From: Allosalinactinospora lopnorensis
Lineage (GTDB): Bacteria; Actinomycetota; Actinomycetes; Streptosporangiales; Streptosporangiaceae
Direction: 5' to 3'
DNA length: 43,809 nt
Assembly: GCF_000981225.1 (NCBI RefSeq)
Contig: NZ_LAJC01000052.1
Location: forward strand, 1 to 43,809
Translations under genes and position numbers: made by a program
Part shown: positions 17,753-26,691 of the stretch, in pieces
How positions within the stretch are numbered: position 1 is the stretch's first letter
Layout of the letters: every line of letters begins with the position of its first letter
Notes under the pieces: model-generated
What the model was told of the DNA's origin: nothing
Database searches by the model: none
What the model saw: the letters and a program-made list of their open reading frames with translations, nothing else

Positions 17753-17902
17753 GCCGGCCGCGGCGGATTCCGGCGACCCGCCCCTTCCCGGGACAGGTGC
17801 CCGGTGACGGACCCGGTGCGCCGCCCGCCTCTCGTCACCCGGGCCGCCGCGGCGAGTCGCCGAACGCTTCGAGGGCCGAGTGGTCCTCATCCTCTGATTT
17901 CG

Positions 17903-17918
17903 AGTGATGTGCGTCACA
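17903..17918. promoter_or_regulatory. Crp-like binding site upstream of the AraC gene
   Basis: AGTGATGTGCGTCACA matches the Crp/Fnr palindrome TGTGA-N6-TCACA at all but the first base. It lies about 100 bp upstream of the AraC start, in the 266-bp gap after maleylacetate reductase. It could link the regulator to general carbon or cAMP control. No Crp gene is in the window, so the call rests on the motif alone. Confidence 0.5.
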
Positions 17919-18018
17919 GTATTGTGCGCGTCACGTATGGCAGAGTGGAGTGATTTCTTCGAAAATCGGCACTCACGTGCAGCTGCGCGAACGCGGCTGT
18001 GAGCCATTGGAGAAGAGG

Positions 18019-19011
18019 ATGGCGTCACTGGTAGACGACCTGATGGCCTCCGGTCTAGGAGACCACGGCAAGGGACCGGAAGTCGCGTTCGACTCGTGGA
18101 CGGACGCCGTCCAGCGCAACATCCTGAGATTCCGTTTCGACTGCGATCGGCCCGGCGCCTTCAAGGGGACCCTCAGCAAGCGGTCGCTGGCCGGGGTCAG
18201 CTTCATCGGCATGGAGTGCGAGAAGCACGCCGCCTACCGCGACCGGGACACCATCTCCGCCACGGACACCGGGTACTACGTGATGACCCTGCAGTTGTCC
18301 GGCCAGATGCGGTTGTCGCAGGACGACCGGACCGCCGTGCTGAAGCCCGGGTTGTTCACGATCTACGACTCCTCCAAGCCGGCCACCATAGTGTCGAGCG
18401 ACGACTACAAGTCGGTGTGCATCCGGTTCCCGAGAGGCCGCATCGGCGCCAGGAACGAAGGCTCCCTGGCCGATATCACGGCGACGGCGTTCGAGTGCGA
18501 TACGGGGCTGTCGTCCGCGGTCTGGACGATGGTGCTCAGCCTGAACCGGAGCCTGGAGTCGCTGGGGCACAGCGGCCCCTTGGCGGTCCGCACCATGATG
18601 GAGCTGGTGACCGCCATGCTGCGTACGGAGCTCGGCCAGTACGATCTCGAAGGCGCCGAGCGCCGGGACGCCCTCCTGTGGCGGGTCCGCGAGTACATCG
18701 ACAGCCGGCTGTCCGATCCGGGGCTGAGCCCCCACAGCATCGCGGCGGCGCACTACATATCGCCGAGGTACCTGCACACCCTGTTCGAAGGAACGGGGTT
18801 CACGGTGGCCGCGTGGGTACGCGCGCGGCGGATCGAGCTGTGCCAGCGGGACCTGGCGGACCCGCGGATGGCCGACGTCCCGGCCGGCGCGATCGCCACG
18901 CGCTGGGGGTTCAGGGACCCCTCCCACTTCGGGCAGGTGTTCAAGCGGGAGACCGGCCGGACCCCGGCGGAGTTCCGGCGCAGGGTCCTGGCCAGGTTCC
19001 GCGGGCACTAG
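18019..19011 (+). CDS. AraC-family regulator with AraC-binding-like N-terminal domain
   Basis: A 330-residue transcription factor. The N-terminal part (about 25-200) is the AraC_binding_2 type of ligand domain seen in regulators of aromatic-compound degradation (FSGQM-like segment LQLSGQMRLSQDDR and PGLFTIYDSSKPATI). The C-terminal part (about 225-325) has two helix-turn-helix units (LSPHSIAAAHYISPRYLHTLF and ATRWGFRDPSHFGQVFKRETGRTPAEFRRR). The ATG at 18019 has GGAGAAGAG just upstream; an in-frame GTG at 17950 is also possible. Its position beside maleylacetate reductase suggests that it activates the aromatic-degradation cluster. A Crp-like site lies upstream. Confidence 0.9.
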   Translation: MASLVDDLMASGLGDHGKGPEVAFDSWTDAVQRNILRFRFDCDRPGAFKGTLSKRSLAGVSFIGMECEKHAAYRDRDTISATDTGYYVMTLQLSGQMRLSQDDRTAVLKPGLFTIYDSSKPATIVSSDDYKSVCIRFPRGRIGARNEGSLADITATAFECDTGLSSAVWTMVLSLNRSLESLGHSGPLAVRTMMELVTAMLRTELGQYDLEGAERRDALLWRVREYIDSRLSDPGLSPHSIAAAHYISPRYLHTLFEGTGFTVAAWVRARRIELCQRDLADPRMADVPAGAIATRWGFRDPSHFGQVFKRETGRTPAEFRRRVLARFRGH

Positions 19012-19149
19012 ATGCTGCGGGCCAGAACGTTGGTGACGGCAGGCTCACCTGCGATCGGCGTCGGTTTCCCGGGGCGTCGGCGGATCGAGTGGCGGGGCGG
19101 AACTACGTCTTGACCTCCGGTGATGACTGCCGGTTCCCGGGTCCAGCCG

Positions 19150-20379
19150 TCACCCGTTTGCGCCGGAGAGGCGGCGTAGGCGGTGCCTGAGGTGTTGCTG
19201 CTCAGCGAGATTGACGGTAGTGGCGATGGCTCGTCGGTAGGCGTTCGCCGCGTCGTCGGGCCTGCCGGTCTGCTCCAGGAGGTGGGCGCGTACGGCGTTG
19301 AGACGGGGAAGGCCGGGGTGGTCGGCTTCCAGCGCATCGATCCGGGCGAGGGCGATGTCATTTCCGTCGACCATGGCCTGGGCGACGATGCGGTTCAGGG
19401 TGATCGTGGGGTTCCGATGGCCGGTCACGAGTTCGAGGAGCCGGTAGAGCGCGAGGATCTCGTCCCAGTCCGTTGCCGCGGTGCCGGGGGCTTCGGCGTG
19501 TAGGGCTGCGATGCAGGCCTGGAGCAGGTAGGGACCGGGTTCGGCACCTGGGGCGGCTTGTTCGACGAGCGTGATCCCCTCGTCGATCAGTTTCCGGTCC
19601 CACAACGCCCGATCCTGCTCGTCGAGCGGCTTGAGGCGCCCGTCCGACGCCACCCGGGCGGGGTGGCGGGCCTCGGTGAGCAGCATCAGTGCGAGGAGCC
19701 CTGTGACCTCGGTGGACTCAGGGACGCTCCGGAGGAGGAGTCGGGTCAGGTGAATCGCCTCGGCGGCGAGATCCGCGTCGCGGGGCGGTGTGCCGGCGGT
19801 TGTGTGGTGCGCCTCGGTGAACATCACGTAGAGCACGTCGAGCACCGCGGTGACACGCTCGTCCACGTGTTCGGGTGGCGGAAGGGGCCGGCCGAGTTCG
19901 GAGACGCGGCGCTTGGCCCGCGTGATCCGTTGGGCGATGGTGGGTTCGGAGACCTGGTAAACGTTGGCGATCTGGGCGGTGGTCAGTCCGGCGACCGCCC
20001 GTAGGGTCAGTGCGACCTGCCCGGAGCGTGGCAGGCCGGGGTGGCAACATAGCTGCAGCACCAGCAGCGAGTCGTCACTGTGGACGGCCTCCGGCGTCAC
20101 CGGGGGATGCAACAACGCAGCGCGGGTCTCGCGGTGTCGGCGCCGGGCGTCGCCGCGGGCGCGGTCGGCATACCGGCGGCGGGCGGTCGTGGCCAGCCAG
20201 CCCAGCGGGTCGTCCGGGAACTGTGTCGGCCACCGCTGGTGCGCGTGCAGGAGCGCCTCCTGGACGGCGTCTTCGCACAGGTCGAACTGGGCGCTGCCAT
20301 AGATGCGCAGCAACCGGGCGAGGGCCTGTCGCGCGAGCTCGCGCCACCGACCCTCGCCGACGGGTTCGGCTGGAATCAT
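19150..20379 (-). CDS. ECF sigma factor, ECF42 type with C-terminal TPR-like extension
   Basis: A 409-residue sigma factor. The sigma-2 domain covers about 8-75 (FDLCEDAVQEALLHAHQRWP, PLGWLATTARRRYADRAR) and sigma-4 about 115-170 (VALTLRAVAGLTTAQIANVYQVSEPTIAQRITRAKRR). The long C-terminal domain, about 180-405, is the DUF6596/TPR-like extension typical of ECF42 proteins (ALWDRKLIDEGITLVEQA, GPYLLQACIAALHAEA). ECF42 factors have no anti-sigma factor; they are linked to DGPF proteins, and the extension is thought to control activity. Exactly that partner precedes it here, with an ATGA overlap at 20376-20379. Members are linked to stress responses, and the signal is not known. Confidence 0.93.
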   Translation of the reverse strand: MIPAEPVGEGRWRELARQALARLLRIYGSAQFDLCEDAVQEALLHAHQRWPTQFPDDPLGWLATTARRRYADRARGDARRRHRETRAALLHPPVTPEAVHSDDSLLVLQLCCHPGLPRSGQVALTLRAVAGLTTAQIANVYQVSEPTIAQRITRAKRRVSELGRPLPPPEHVDERVTAVLDVLYVMFTEAHHTTAGTPPRDADLAAEAIHLTRLLLRSVPESTEVTGLLALMLLTEARHPARVASDGRLKPLDEQDRALWDRKLIDEGITLVEQAAPGAEPGPYLLQACIAALHAEAPGTAATDWDEILALYRLLELVTGHRNPTITLNRIVAQAMVDGNDIALARIDALEADHPGLPRLNAVRAHLLEQTGRPDDAANAYRRAIATTVNLAEQQHLRHRLRRLSGANG

Positions 20380-20744
20380 CCCTCTCCCAGGTCAGCGAAC
20401 ATCACCGGCCGTAGCTCCAGAGCGAGGCCGGGGATGTTGGCGTCGGGGATCTGCTTGGCCAGCTCCACCGCCCGGGCCTCGTCCTCGACGTCGATGAGGT
20501 AAAAGCCGCCCATGAACTCTTTGCTCTCGACGAACGGTCCATCGGTCACCTCGGGCTGGCCCCCGGAGCTGCGAATGACCTTCGACCGGCTGGGGTCAGC
20601 GAGGGCCTGGGTCGCGATGAACTCACCGCGCTCCTTGATGGCGGCCAGGAAGGCGCCGTGTCCTTCTTGGATCCGCCTCTGCTGCTCGTCGGTGAGCTGC
20701 TCCAGCACCGCCGGGTCGACCTGCATCAGGATCAAGTACTTCAC
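20376..20744 (-). CDS. YciI/DGPF-domain protein, partner of the ECF42 sigma factor
   Basis: A 122-residue YCII-related protein with the name-giving motif TDGPFVESKE near residue 66 and the family C-terminus GGFYLIDVEDEARAVELAKQIP. DGPF proteins are encoded next to ECF42 sigma factors and are part of their target set; their biochemical role is unresolved, possibly a ferredoxin-like-fold oxidoreductase. The GTG at 20744 is preceded by GGAGGAAACC; longer frames upstream lack a good start. The stop overlaps the sigma-factor ATG, so the two are co-translated. An ECF42-like promoter lies about 50 bp upstream. Confidence 0.92.
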   Translation of the reverse strand: MKYLILMQVDPAVLEQLTDEQQRRIQEGHGAFLAAIKERGEFIATQALADPSRSKVIRSSGGQPEVTDGPFVESKEFMGGFYLIDVEDEARAVELAKQIPDANIPGLALELRPVMFADLGEG

Positions 20745-20785
20745 GGTTTCCTCCTCGGTAGGTAGACCACTCACGTGGCAACTCA

Positions 20786-20880
20786 CCAGGTGGTCGTCAC
20801 CGACAGCACTCACACGACACTACGCGACCAGGAATCTCCGTCTGGGTGTCGTGCGGGGCGCGTCGGTGACGACCACCTGG
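20786..20880. promoter_or_regulatory. Mirrored ECF42-type promoter pair between DGPF and DHFR-like genes
   Basis: CCAGGTGGTCGTCACCGAC (20786-20804) is repeated perfectly in inverse orientation at 20862-20880. Inside, CACGACAC (20813-20820) pairs with GTGTCGTG (20846-20853) at the same 8-bp distance from each arm. Read outward on either strand, each half gives TGTCGT-N17-CGACC (plus: 20847-20852 and 20870-20874; minus: 20819-20814 and 20796-20792). ECF42 promoters are reported to have a TGTCGA-like -35 and a CGA-containing -10, so these are probably two divergent ECF42 promoters. The arms could also form a long RNA hairpin. Confidence 0.65.
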
Positions 20881-20934
20881 CATGCGACCGCAGCAGCCGC
20901 GATAGGCCGGTTTCGACATTCGAGGAGGTAGGCC

Positions 20935-21578
20935 ATGCCACAGCGGGTCCGAGTCCACTGCTTCAGCATCACCCGGGACGGGATCGGGGCGGGCGAGGAG
21001 CAGAGCTTCGAGCACCCATTCGGCCAGGCCGACCCCGGCGACCTGTTCGCCTGGGTCGGTGCCACGGCCAGCTGGGTCAACCGCACCGATCCCGGCGGCA
21101 CCCGAGGGCTCGATGATTACATCGCACGCGATTTCACGCGCAACATCGGCGCCGAGATCATGGGGCGCAACAAGTTCGGTCCCATCCGCGGCCCCTGGCC
21201 GGACTACGAGTGGCAGGCTGGTGGGGCGACGAGCCCCCTTTCCACACGCCGGTCTTCGTACTCACACATCACGTGCGGCCGTCGTTCACGCTGAGCGACA
21301 CGACGTTCCACTTCCTCGACACAACCCCGCACGAAGCGCTGAAGCGGGCGAAGACCGCCGCGGACGGCCGGGACGTGCGCATCGGCGGTGGCGTGACGAC
21401 CCTCCGCGCGTTCCTCGACGCGGACCTGGTCGACGAGATGCACATCGCCGTCGCCCCGTACGAACTCGGCGGCGGCCTGCGACTCTGGGAGAGCCCGGAG
21501 GAGCTGACCGACCGCTTCCACCTGGAACGCGTGCCAAGCTCGAGCGGCGTCGTGCACCACTTCTTCTGGCGGCGATAG
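20935..21578 (+). pseudogene. Dihydrofolate reductase/RibD-like protein, broken by a one-base frameshift
   Basis: The first part (20935 to about 21216) starts after GAGGAGGTAGGCC and carries the family opening VRVHCFSITRDG and EIMGRNKFGPIRGPW. It should continue with GWWGDEPPFHTPVFVLTHH, but that sequence lies in another frame (from about 21213 to 21578), together with RIGGGVTTLRAFLDADLVDEMHIAVAP. One missing G near 21216 (CAGGCTGG for CAGGGCTGG) explains the split. The restored protein would have about 214 residues, normal for this family. These proteins share the reductase fold of RibD, and their substrate is unknown. A probable ECF42 promoter drives the gene. Sequencing error in a G run is a serious alternative to a true pseudogene. 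Confidence 0.85.
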
Positions 21579-21830
21579 GTACGCGGAAACGGACACGGTC
21601 CGTGCTCGTCGACAACCGCTGCGAGTGTCGGCGGCGGCTGGCGCATCCACGGCCGCGACGGCGACCGAGCGAAGTCGGTGAGCCGCGCGAAATCCGCGCT
21701 CGACCCGGAACACCCGGCTGAAGCGGGCCGGGTATGCCGGGTGCACGCGGGGCAGGATGGGATGCGGGTGGCCCGACGAAGGGGATCGCCCTGTCGACGG
21801 TCGCTGTGCCGACAACGGGGGTGATGGCCA

Positions 21831-23156
21831 ATGGAAGGGCTGTGGGAACTGACCCGTGCCCAGGACCTTGGCGAGTTGCGGGCCTGGCTCGGCGAACACG
21901 GCACTCTCGACATCGCCGACGAGTTGGCGCGGATCCCGCCGGCCGAGCGCGCGATCGCCTTCCGGCTGCTGACCAAGGACCGGGCGCTGGCGGTGTTCGA
22001 GGCGCTGGAGCCGCTGCACCAGCAGGAACTGCTGGAAGGGCTGCGCGATGCTCAGGTGCGCCAGCTGGTGGAGGACATGGCGCCCGACGACCGCGCGCGG
22101 CTGTTCGACGAGATGCCGGCGACCGTGGCCACCAGGCTGCAGGCCGGGCTGAGCCCGAGCGAGCGCCAGGCGACGGCCACCCTCCTGGGGTACCCGGCGG
22201 AATCGGCCGGGCGGATCATGACCCCGGCCTTCGTCAGCGTGCGCGCGTCGATGACCGCGGCCGACGCCCTGTCGAAGGTCCGCCGTGCCGACGTTGACCC
22301 GGCGGTACTGTACGCGCTGCCGGTCACCGACGACCAGCGCCGCCTCGTGGGGATGGTGGACCTGCGCCACGTGGTGGCCACCGCCCCCTCCACCCCGATA
22401 GGCGAGCTGGTCGGCGGCGAGGTGCACGCGGTCACGGCCGGCACCGACCAGGAGGAGGCGGCCCGGCTGATGCGCTCGGCCGACCTGGTGGAGCTGCCGG
22501 TGGTGGACACGGAGGGCCGCCTGATCGGGATCATCACCGTCGACGACGCGATGCGGGTGCTGGAGGAGGAGGCCACCGAGGACCTCGCCCGCGCCGGCGG
22601 GTCGGAGCCGCTGGGCCGGCCCTATCTGAGTTCCAGCCCGTTCCACCTGGCGCGCAAGCGTGCGGTGTGGTTGCTGCTGCTGGGCGTGGCCGCGGTGCTG
22701 ACGGTCAACGTGCTCTCGGCGTTCGAGGACACGTTGGAATCGGTGGTGGCGCTGGCGCTGTTCATCCCACTGCTCATCGGCATCGGCGGTAACGCCGGCT
22801 CCCAGGCCGCCACCGTGGTGATCCGCGCCATGTCGGTGGGCGAGGTGCGGTTCGCCGACCTGCCCCGGGTGATCTGGCGGGAGGCGCGGGTGGGCATCAT
22901 GCTGGGACTGATGCTGGCCGCGATCGCCTTCCCGGTGGTCTGGTTCTTCTTCGACCTCTCCCTCGCCGCCGTCATCTCGGCCAGCATGGCCGTGATCTGC
23001 CTGTGGGCCTCGTTCGTGGGCGGGATGCTGCCGATGGTGGCCAAGCGGGTGGGCATCGACCCCGCGGTGGTCTCGGCGCCGCTGATCACCACACTGATCG
23101 ACGCCACCGGACTGGTCATCTACTTCCTCATCGCCATCGCGGTGCTCGGCCTCTGA
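21831..23156 (+). CDS. mgtE: Magnesium transporter MgtE
   Basis: A 441-residue Mg2+ channel/transporter of the MgtE family. The cytoplasmic N-domain of helical repeats (about 15-125: LARIPPAERAIAFRLLTKDRALAVFEAL, EDMAPDDRARLFDEMP) is followed by two CBS domains (about 135-250: IMTPAFVSVRASMTAADAL ... LPVVDTEGRLIGIITVDDAM), which sense Mg2+. Five membrane helices end the protein (about 280-441), including LFIPLLIGIGGNAGSQAATVVIRAM with the conserved NAGSQ of the pore and LWASFVGGMLPMVAKRVGIDPAV. The ATG at 21831 was chosen for its fit to family length. I see no M-box-like leader in the 252 bp upstream. It converges with the next gene over a shared hairpin. Confidence 0.95.
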   Translation: MEGLWELTRAQDLGELRAWLGEHGTLDIADELARIPPAERAIAFRLLTKDRALAVFEALEPLHQQELLEGLRDAQVRQLVEDMAPDDRARLFDEMPATVATRLQAGLSPSERQATATLLGYPAESAGRIMTPAFVSVRASMTAADALSKVRRADVDPAVLYALPVTDDQRRLVGMVDLRHVVATAPSTPIGELVGGEVHAVTAGTDQEEAARLMRSADLVELPVVDTEGRLIGIITVDDAMRVLEEEATEDLARAGGSEPLGRPYLSSSPFHLARKRAVWLLLLGVAAVLTVNVLSAFEDTLESVVALALFIPLLIGIGGNAGSQAATVVIRAMSVGEVRFADLPRVIWREARVGIMLGLMLAAIAFPVVWFFFDLSLAAVISASMAVICLWASFVGGMLPMVAKRVGIDPAVVSAPLITTLIDATGLVIYFLIAIAVLGL

Positions 23157-23172
23157 CCCCCGCTGGCGCGCC

Positions 23173-23202
23173 GGGCACGGGGCCGGACCCGGCCCCGTGC
23201 CC
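23173..23202. terminator. Bidirectional hairpin terminator between mgtE and the small membrane gene
   Basis: GGGCACGGGGCCGG (23173-23186) and CCGGCCCCGTGCCC (23189-23202) are perfect complements with almost no loop. They lie in the 47-bp gap between two convergent stop codons. Confidence 0.8.
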
Positions 23203-23203
23203 C

Positions 23204-23623
23204 TCACCCAGCGGTTCCCCGGACCGGGCGGGTCCAGGACCAGGTCAGCGTCCACATCACCAGTACGACGATGGCCATCGCCGTTGGCACGTGCAGGGCG
23301 AGCATGTCCTGGCTGCCCAAGTGGGTCTGCAGCAGGCTCAGCAGGATCGTGGTTCCGCTCACCACCGTGGGCATCGGCGGCCCGTGGCCGGGCCGCCAGA
23401 GCAGCGCGGCGGCGGCGATCTGGATGAAGCCGGAGGCGTTCGTCATGAGCGCCCCTGTGGTGTGCAGCGGCAGGACACCGGGATTTCCCGCGACGAGCTG
23501 GCCGGCGGTGACGAACTGCAGCCCCAGCAGTGCCGCGTGCAGCAGCACGGCCACGCGCAGCCCCCACAGGTAGGGGGCCGTGGACGGCGGGGAAACGCGC
23601 TCGCCAACGTCTTTCCTGGCCAT
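23204..23623 (-). CDS. Small four-helix membrane protein, unknown function
   Basis: A 139-residue protein with four hydrophobic helices: LRVAVLLHAALLGLQFVTAGQLVA (about 22-45), GALMTNASGFIQIAAAALLW (about 57-76), TVVSGTTILLSLLQTHLG (about 85-103) and LHVPTAMAIVVLVMWTLTWSW (about 108-130). The third and fourth carry His residues at their ends, which resembles small quinol or haem membrane proteins, but I cannot name a family. The ATG at 23623 is preceded by GGAAA at an unusually long distance of about 12 bp. It runs opposite to mgtE and diverges from eccC. Confidence 0.7.
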   Translation of the reverse strand: MARKDVGERVSPPSTAPYLWGLRVAVLLHAALLGLQFVTAGQLVAGNPGVLPLHTTGALMTNASGFIQIAAAALLWRPGHGPPMPTVVSGTTILLSLLQTHLGSQDMLALHVPTAMAIVVLVMWTLTWSWTRPVRGTAG

Positions 23624-23836
23624 GGAGAAAGTGTTTCCATGACCTGCCACGCTGTACCGCGCGGTCCGGTTCGGCGGGAACATCCGCCGGATCCCGGCGG
23701 TGCTCCCTCATCGGAAAAGGCCGTGCGCGCGGCCGTCATGGCCCCTGTGACCGGGCCCGGCCCGGGCCCTTCGCGCCACTAGGCCCGCCACTCCCCGGCG
23801 TTAGGATCTACGCGGCCCGTTATGAGAGGAGTGGTG

Positions 23837-26304
23837 GTGGCGATCCGCATCGTGCACCGGCCGGCCCGGACCGTGTACCCGCCCCCTCAGCGGGAAACCC
23901 ACGAGGTCGAGGCGCCGCCGACCCTGCCCGACGGCGGCGCGCAGGCGAACCCGCTCATGACCATCCTGCCGATGGTCGGCATGATGGCCTCTCTCACCAT
24001 CATGATGGCCCTGCGGAACCCGGCGTTCATGGCGCTCGGGGCGCTCGTGCTCGTCGTCGCGGTCGTCGCCGCCGTCGGCATGCTGTTCTCGCGCCGCGGC
24101 CAGGCCGCCCGGCAACGCCGCAACCAGCGGGAACTCTACCTGGAGTACCTGGAGGAGCTGCGCGAGGACCTCGGCAAGTGGGAGCAGGAGGCCCGCTCCC
24201 ACGCCCGGCAGTTTGATCCGCCCCCGGAGGCGCTGTACGACGTCGCGCGCGACCCGACACGCATGTGGGAGCGCCGCCGCAAGGACCGGGACTTCCTGCG
24301 GCTGCGGGCCGGCACGGGCGTCATGCCCGGGCGCCCGCTGCGCGTGGCGGAGAAGGGCACCGCACTGGCCCCCACAGATCCCTTCATGCTCTCCGAGGCG
24401 CGGACCGCGGTCCGGCGGTTCGAGACGGTGCCGGACATGCCGTTCACCGTGCCCCTCGACATGGTGGGCAACGTCAGCGTGATCGGCGAGCGCGCCGATG
24501 TCATGCGCCTGGTGCGGGCGCTGATCGCCCAGTTCGGCGCCTTCCACGTGCCGGAGGACGCCGCGCTGGCGGTGATGCACCCCCGATCGCAGGCCACCGA
24601 CTGGGAGTGGCTGAAATGGCTGCCGCACGTCTTCGACCAGCACCGCCGCGACGGCGGGGTGAACGCGCGGCTAATCGCCCCCAGTTCGGCGAAACTGGGG
24701 GCGATGCTCTCCGACGAGCTGCGTGCGCGTACCGAAAGGTGCCCATCGGGCTGCTGGACGACGCCGGCAAGCAGTGGCAGGGGGTGTGGGAGCTCGACCT
24801 GGCCGCCTCGGGCGGCCACCTGGCGATCGTCGGGGGACCGCAGACCGGCAAGACGACACTGCTGCGCACGATGGTGCTCTCCATCGCCCTGACCCACTCC
24901 CCGAGCCAGGTCGCCGTCTACGGGCTCGACCTGGTCGGCGGCGGCCTGCAGGCGCTGTCCGGCCTGCCGCACGTCGGGGGGATCGCGGCCCGTACCGACG
25001 CCGAGCGGGTGCGGCGCACCGTCGAGGAGATCCACGGGATGCTGGAGCACCGCCAGGAGGTGTTCCGGGAACGGGGCATCGACTCGGTCCAGCAGCTGCG
25101 CCGGATGCACGCCCGCGGCGAGGTGCCCGAGCTGCCCTGCGCGGACATCGTGCTGTGCGTCGACGGGTTCGGAGCGGTCCGCAACGACTTCGAGGAGATC
25201 GACGACACGGTCTCCGACCTGCTCAGGCGCGGCGGCGGCTACGGAGTCCACGTGGTGGGCGCGATGCTGCGCTGGAACGACGTGCGCATGACCATGCAGT
25301 CCAACTTCGGGCAGAAGGTGGAGCTGCGGCTGAACGACCCGTCGGACTCCTCGGTGGACCGCAAGCTCGCCGAGACGATCAGCGCGGCGGCGCCGGGCCG
25401 GGCGCTGACCGGCACCAAGCTCTTCGGCCAGGTCGCGTTGCCCCGCGTCGACGGGACGCCGGACGACGAGAACCTGGGTGAGGTGGTCGAGAAGGCGTCG
25501 CGGGCGGTCGCCGGAGCCTGGCGGGGGCCGAGCGCCCCGTCGGTGCGGACACTGCCGTACCGGCTGCCCGCCCGCACCCTGCCGGGCCCCGAGAAGGAGG
25601 CCCGGCGGGTGCCCATCGGGGTGGACGAGCGGGCCCTGGAACCGGTCCTGCTCGACTTGTTCGGCGGCGATCAGAACCTGCTGGTGCTGGGCGACGGGGA
25701 GTGCGGGAAGACCAACCTGCTGCGCCTGGTCGCCGAGGGGCTGATGGCCCGCTACGACTCCTCGGAGCTCGTGTTCGCGGTGATGGACCCGCGGCGGACC
25801 CTGCGCAACGTGATCCCCGAGCCCTACCCGGGCGGGTACGCCAGCAACGCGCGGGTGTGCGCGGGGCTGGCGGGCGGCGTGGCCAAGGAGCTCGACGAGC
25901 GGATGCCCGACGACGCCGACCCCGACAGGCTGGAGGACGGCGAGATCGCGGGCCCGCGGATCGTCGTGCTGGCCGACGACTACGACGTGCTCACCACGGC
26001 CGGGCAGAAGCCGCTGGCGCCGTTCGTGCCCTACGTCTCCAACGGCCGCGACATCGGTCTGCACTTCGTGGTGGCCCGCCGCGTGGCCGGGGCCGGCCGC
26101 GGGCTGTACGACCCGCTGGTGCAGGCCATGCGGGAGATCGGCACCGGCGCGGTACTCATGTCCGGCGACCGCAGCGAGGGGCAGCTCTTCCCGCGGGTGT
26201 ACGCCAACCGGCAGCCCCCGGGACGGGGCCGGTGGATCCAGCGCGGGGGCTCCCCGCGTCTCATGCAGACGGCACTGCTCGACGCGGACGGGGAGGACGG
26301 TTGA
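23837..26304 (+). pseudogene. eccC: Type VII secretion FtsK/SpoIIIE ATPase EccC lacking ATPase domain 1
   Basis: EccC is the motor of ESX/type VII secretion. The N-terminus is normal: IRIVHRPARTVYPPP, two membrane helices (about 23950-24100), the stalk with LREDLGKWEQEARSHARQF, and KWLPHVFDQH up to about residue 300 (SDELRAR, near 24735). Intact EccC would then have a linker and ATPase domain 1 (GxTGSGKSE). Here the sequence jumps straight to the start of domain 2 in another frame (YRKVPIGLLDDAG), with its P-loop GGPQTGKTT at 24832-24858 and domain 3 P-loop GDGECGKTN at about 25690. About 500 residues are missing compared with family length, and the junction is out of frame. GTG 23837 follows AGAGGAG; ATG 23822 lies upstream. 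Decay of the locus or an assembly misjoin could explain it. Confidence 0.88.
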
Positions 26305-26691
26305 CCTACGATGTGGTCGCGCTGGTGAGGGAGGCCCCCGGTATGCGGGCGCTGGCCGACGCGATGGTGGACACCGGACCGGACCTGCGGGTCAGGGGGG
26401 GCCGGGAACGGCGCGGTCATCCAGCTCCACGACGACGGGACCCCACTGGTGAACATCGAGGCCGCCCAGCGGGTGGACGTCCCCAGCGAGGTGGAGCGGC
26501 TGCTCGGTCCCGAGACCGCCGCCCGCATGCCCGACCCGTGCTGGTGGGTCGAGGTCCGGGCGTCCGGTACCGAGAGCGGGGCGGCGGAACTCGCCCACCG
26601 GTTCGCCGGCAGCCTGACCGACAGGTTGGGCGGCACCGTGTGGCCGCCCCGCCCGGAGGAGCGGGCCGGGCGGGAAGGGGGTACGCCGTGA
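26301..26691 (+). pseudogene. DUF6177 N-terminal-like type VII secretion accessory protein, frameshifted in a G7 run
   Basis: TTG at 26301 overlaps the eccC stop (TTGA) and opens LTYDVVALVREAPGMRALADAM, which resembles the N-terminus of DUF6177 proteins found beside EccC in streptomycetes. After G7 at 26395-26401 the protein-like sequence moves to another frame (AVIQLHDDGTPLVNIEAAQRVDVPSEVERLLG) and ends at 26691. Six G instead of seven would give one product of about 129 residues. Its TGA overlaps the GTG of the DUF6177 gene, so the two are coupled. The role is unknown; the position suggests an accessory part of the secretion machine. The insertion may be a homopolymer sequencing error or slippage. 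Confidence 0.7.

Noticed and set aside
21600-21760. Possible tRNA or Mg2+ riboswitch leader before mgtE
   Set aside because: No cloverleaf with a TTCGA-type T-arm and no conserved M-box blocks could be traced.
23621-23640. GGAGAAAGTGTTTCC as a further LacI operator
   Set aside because: Spacing and symmetry differ from the three sugar-locus sites, and it overlaps the start of an unrelated membrane gene.
21204-23711. 835-residue minus-strand frame opposite mgtE
   Set aside because: It is composed of Arg, His, Gly and Asp repeats without domain features and lies opposite a certain gene.
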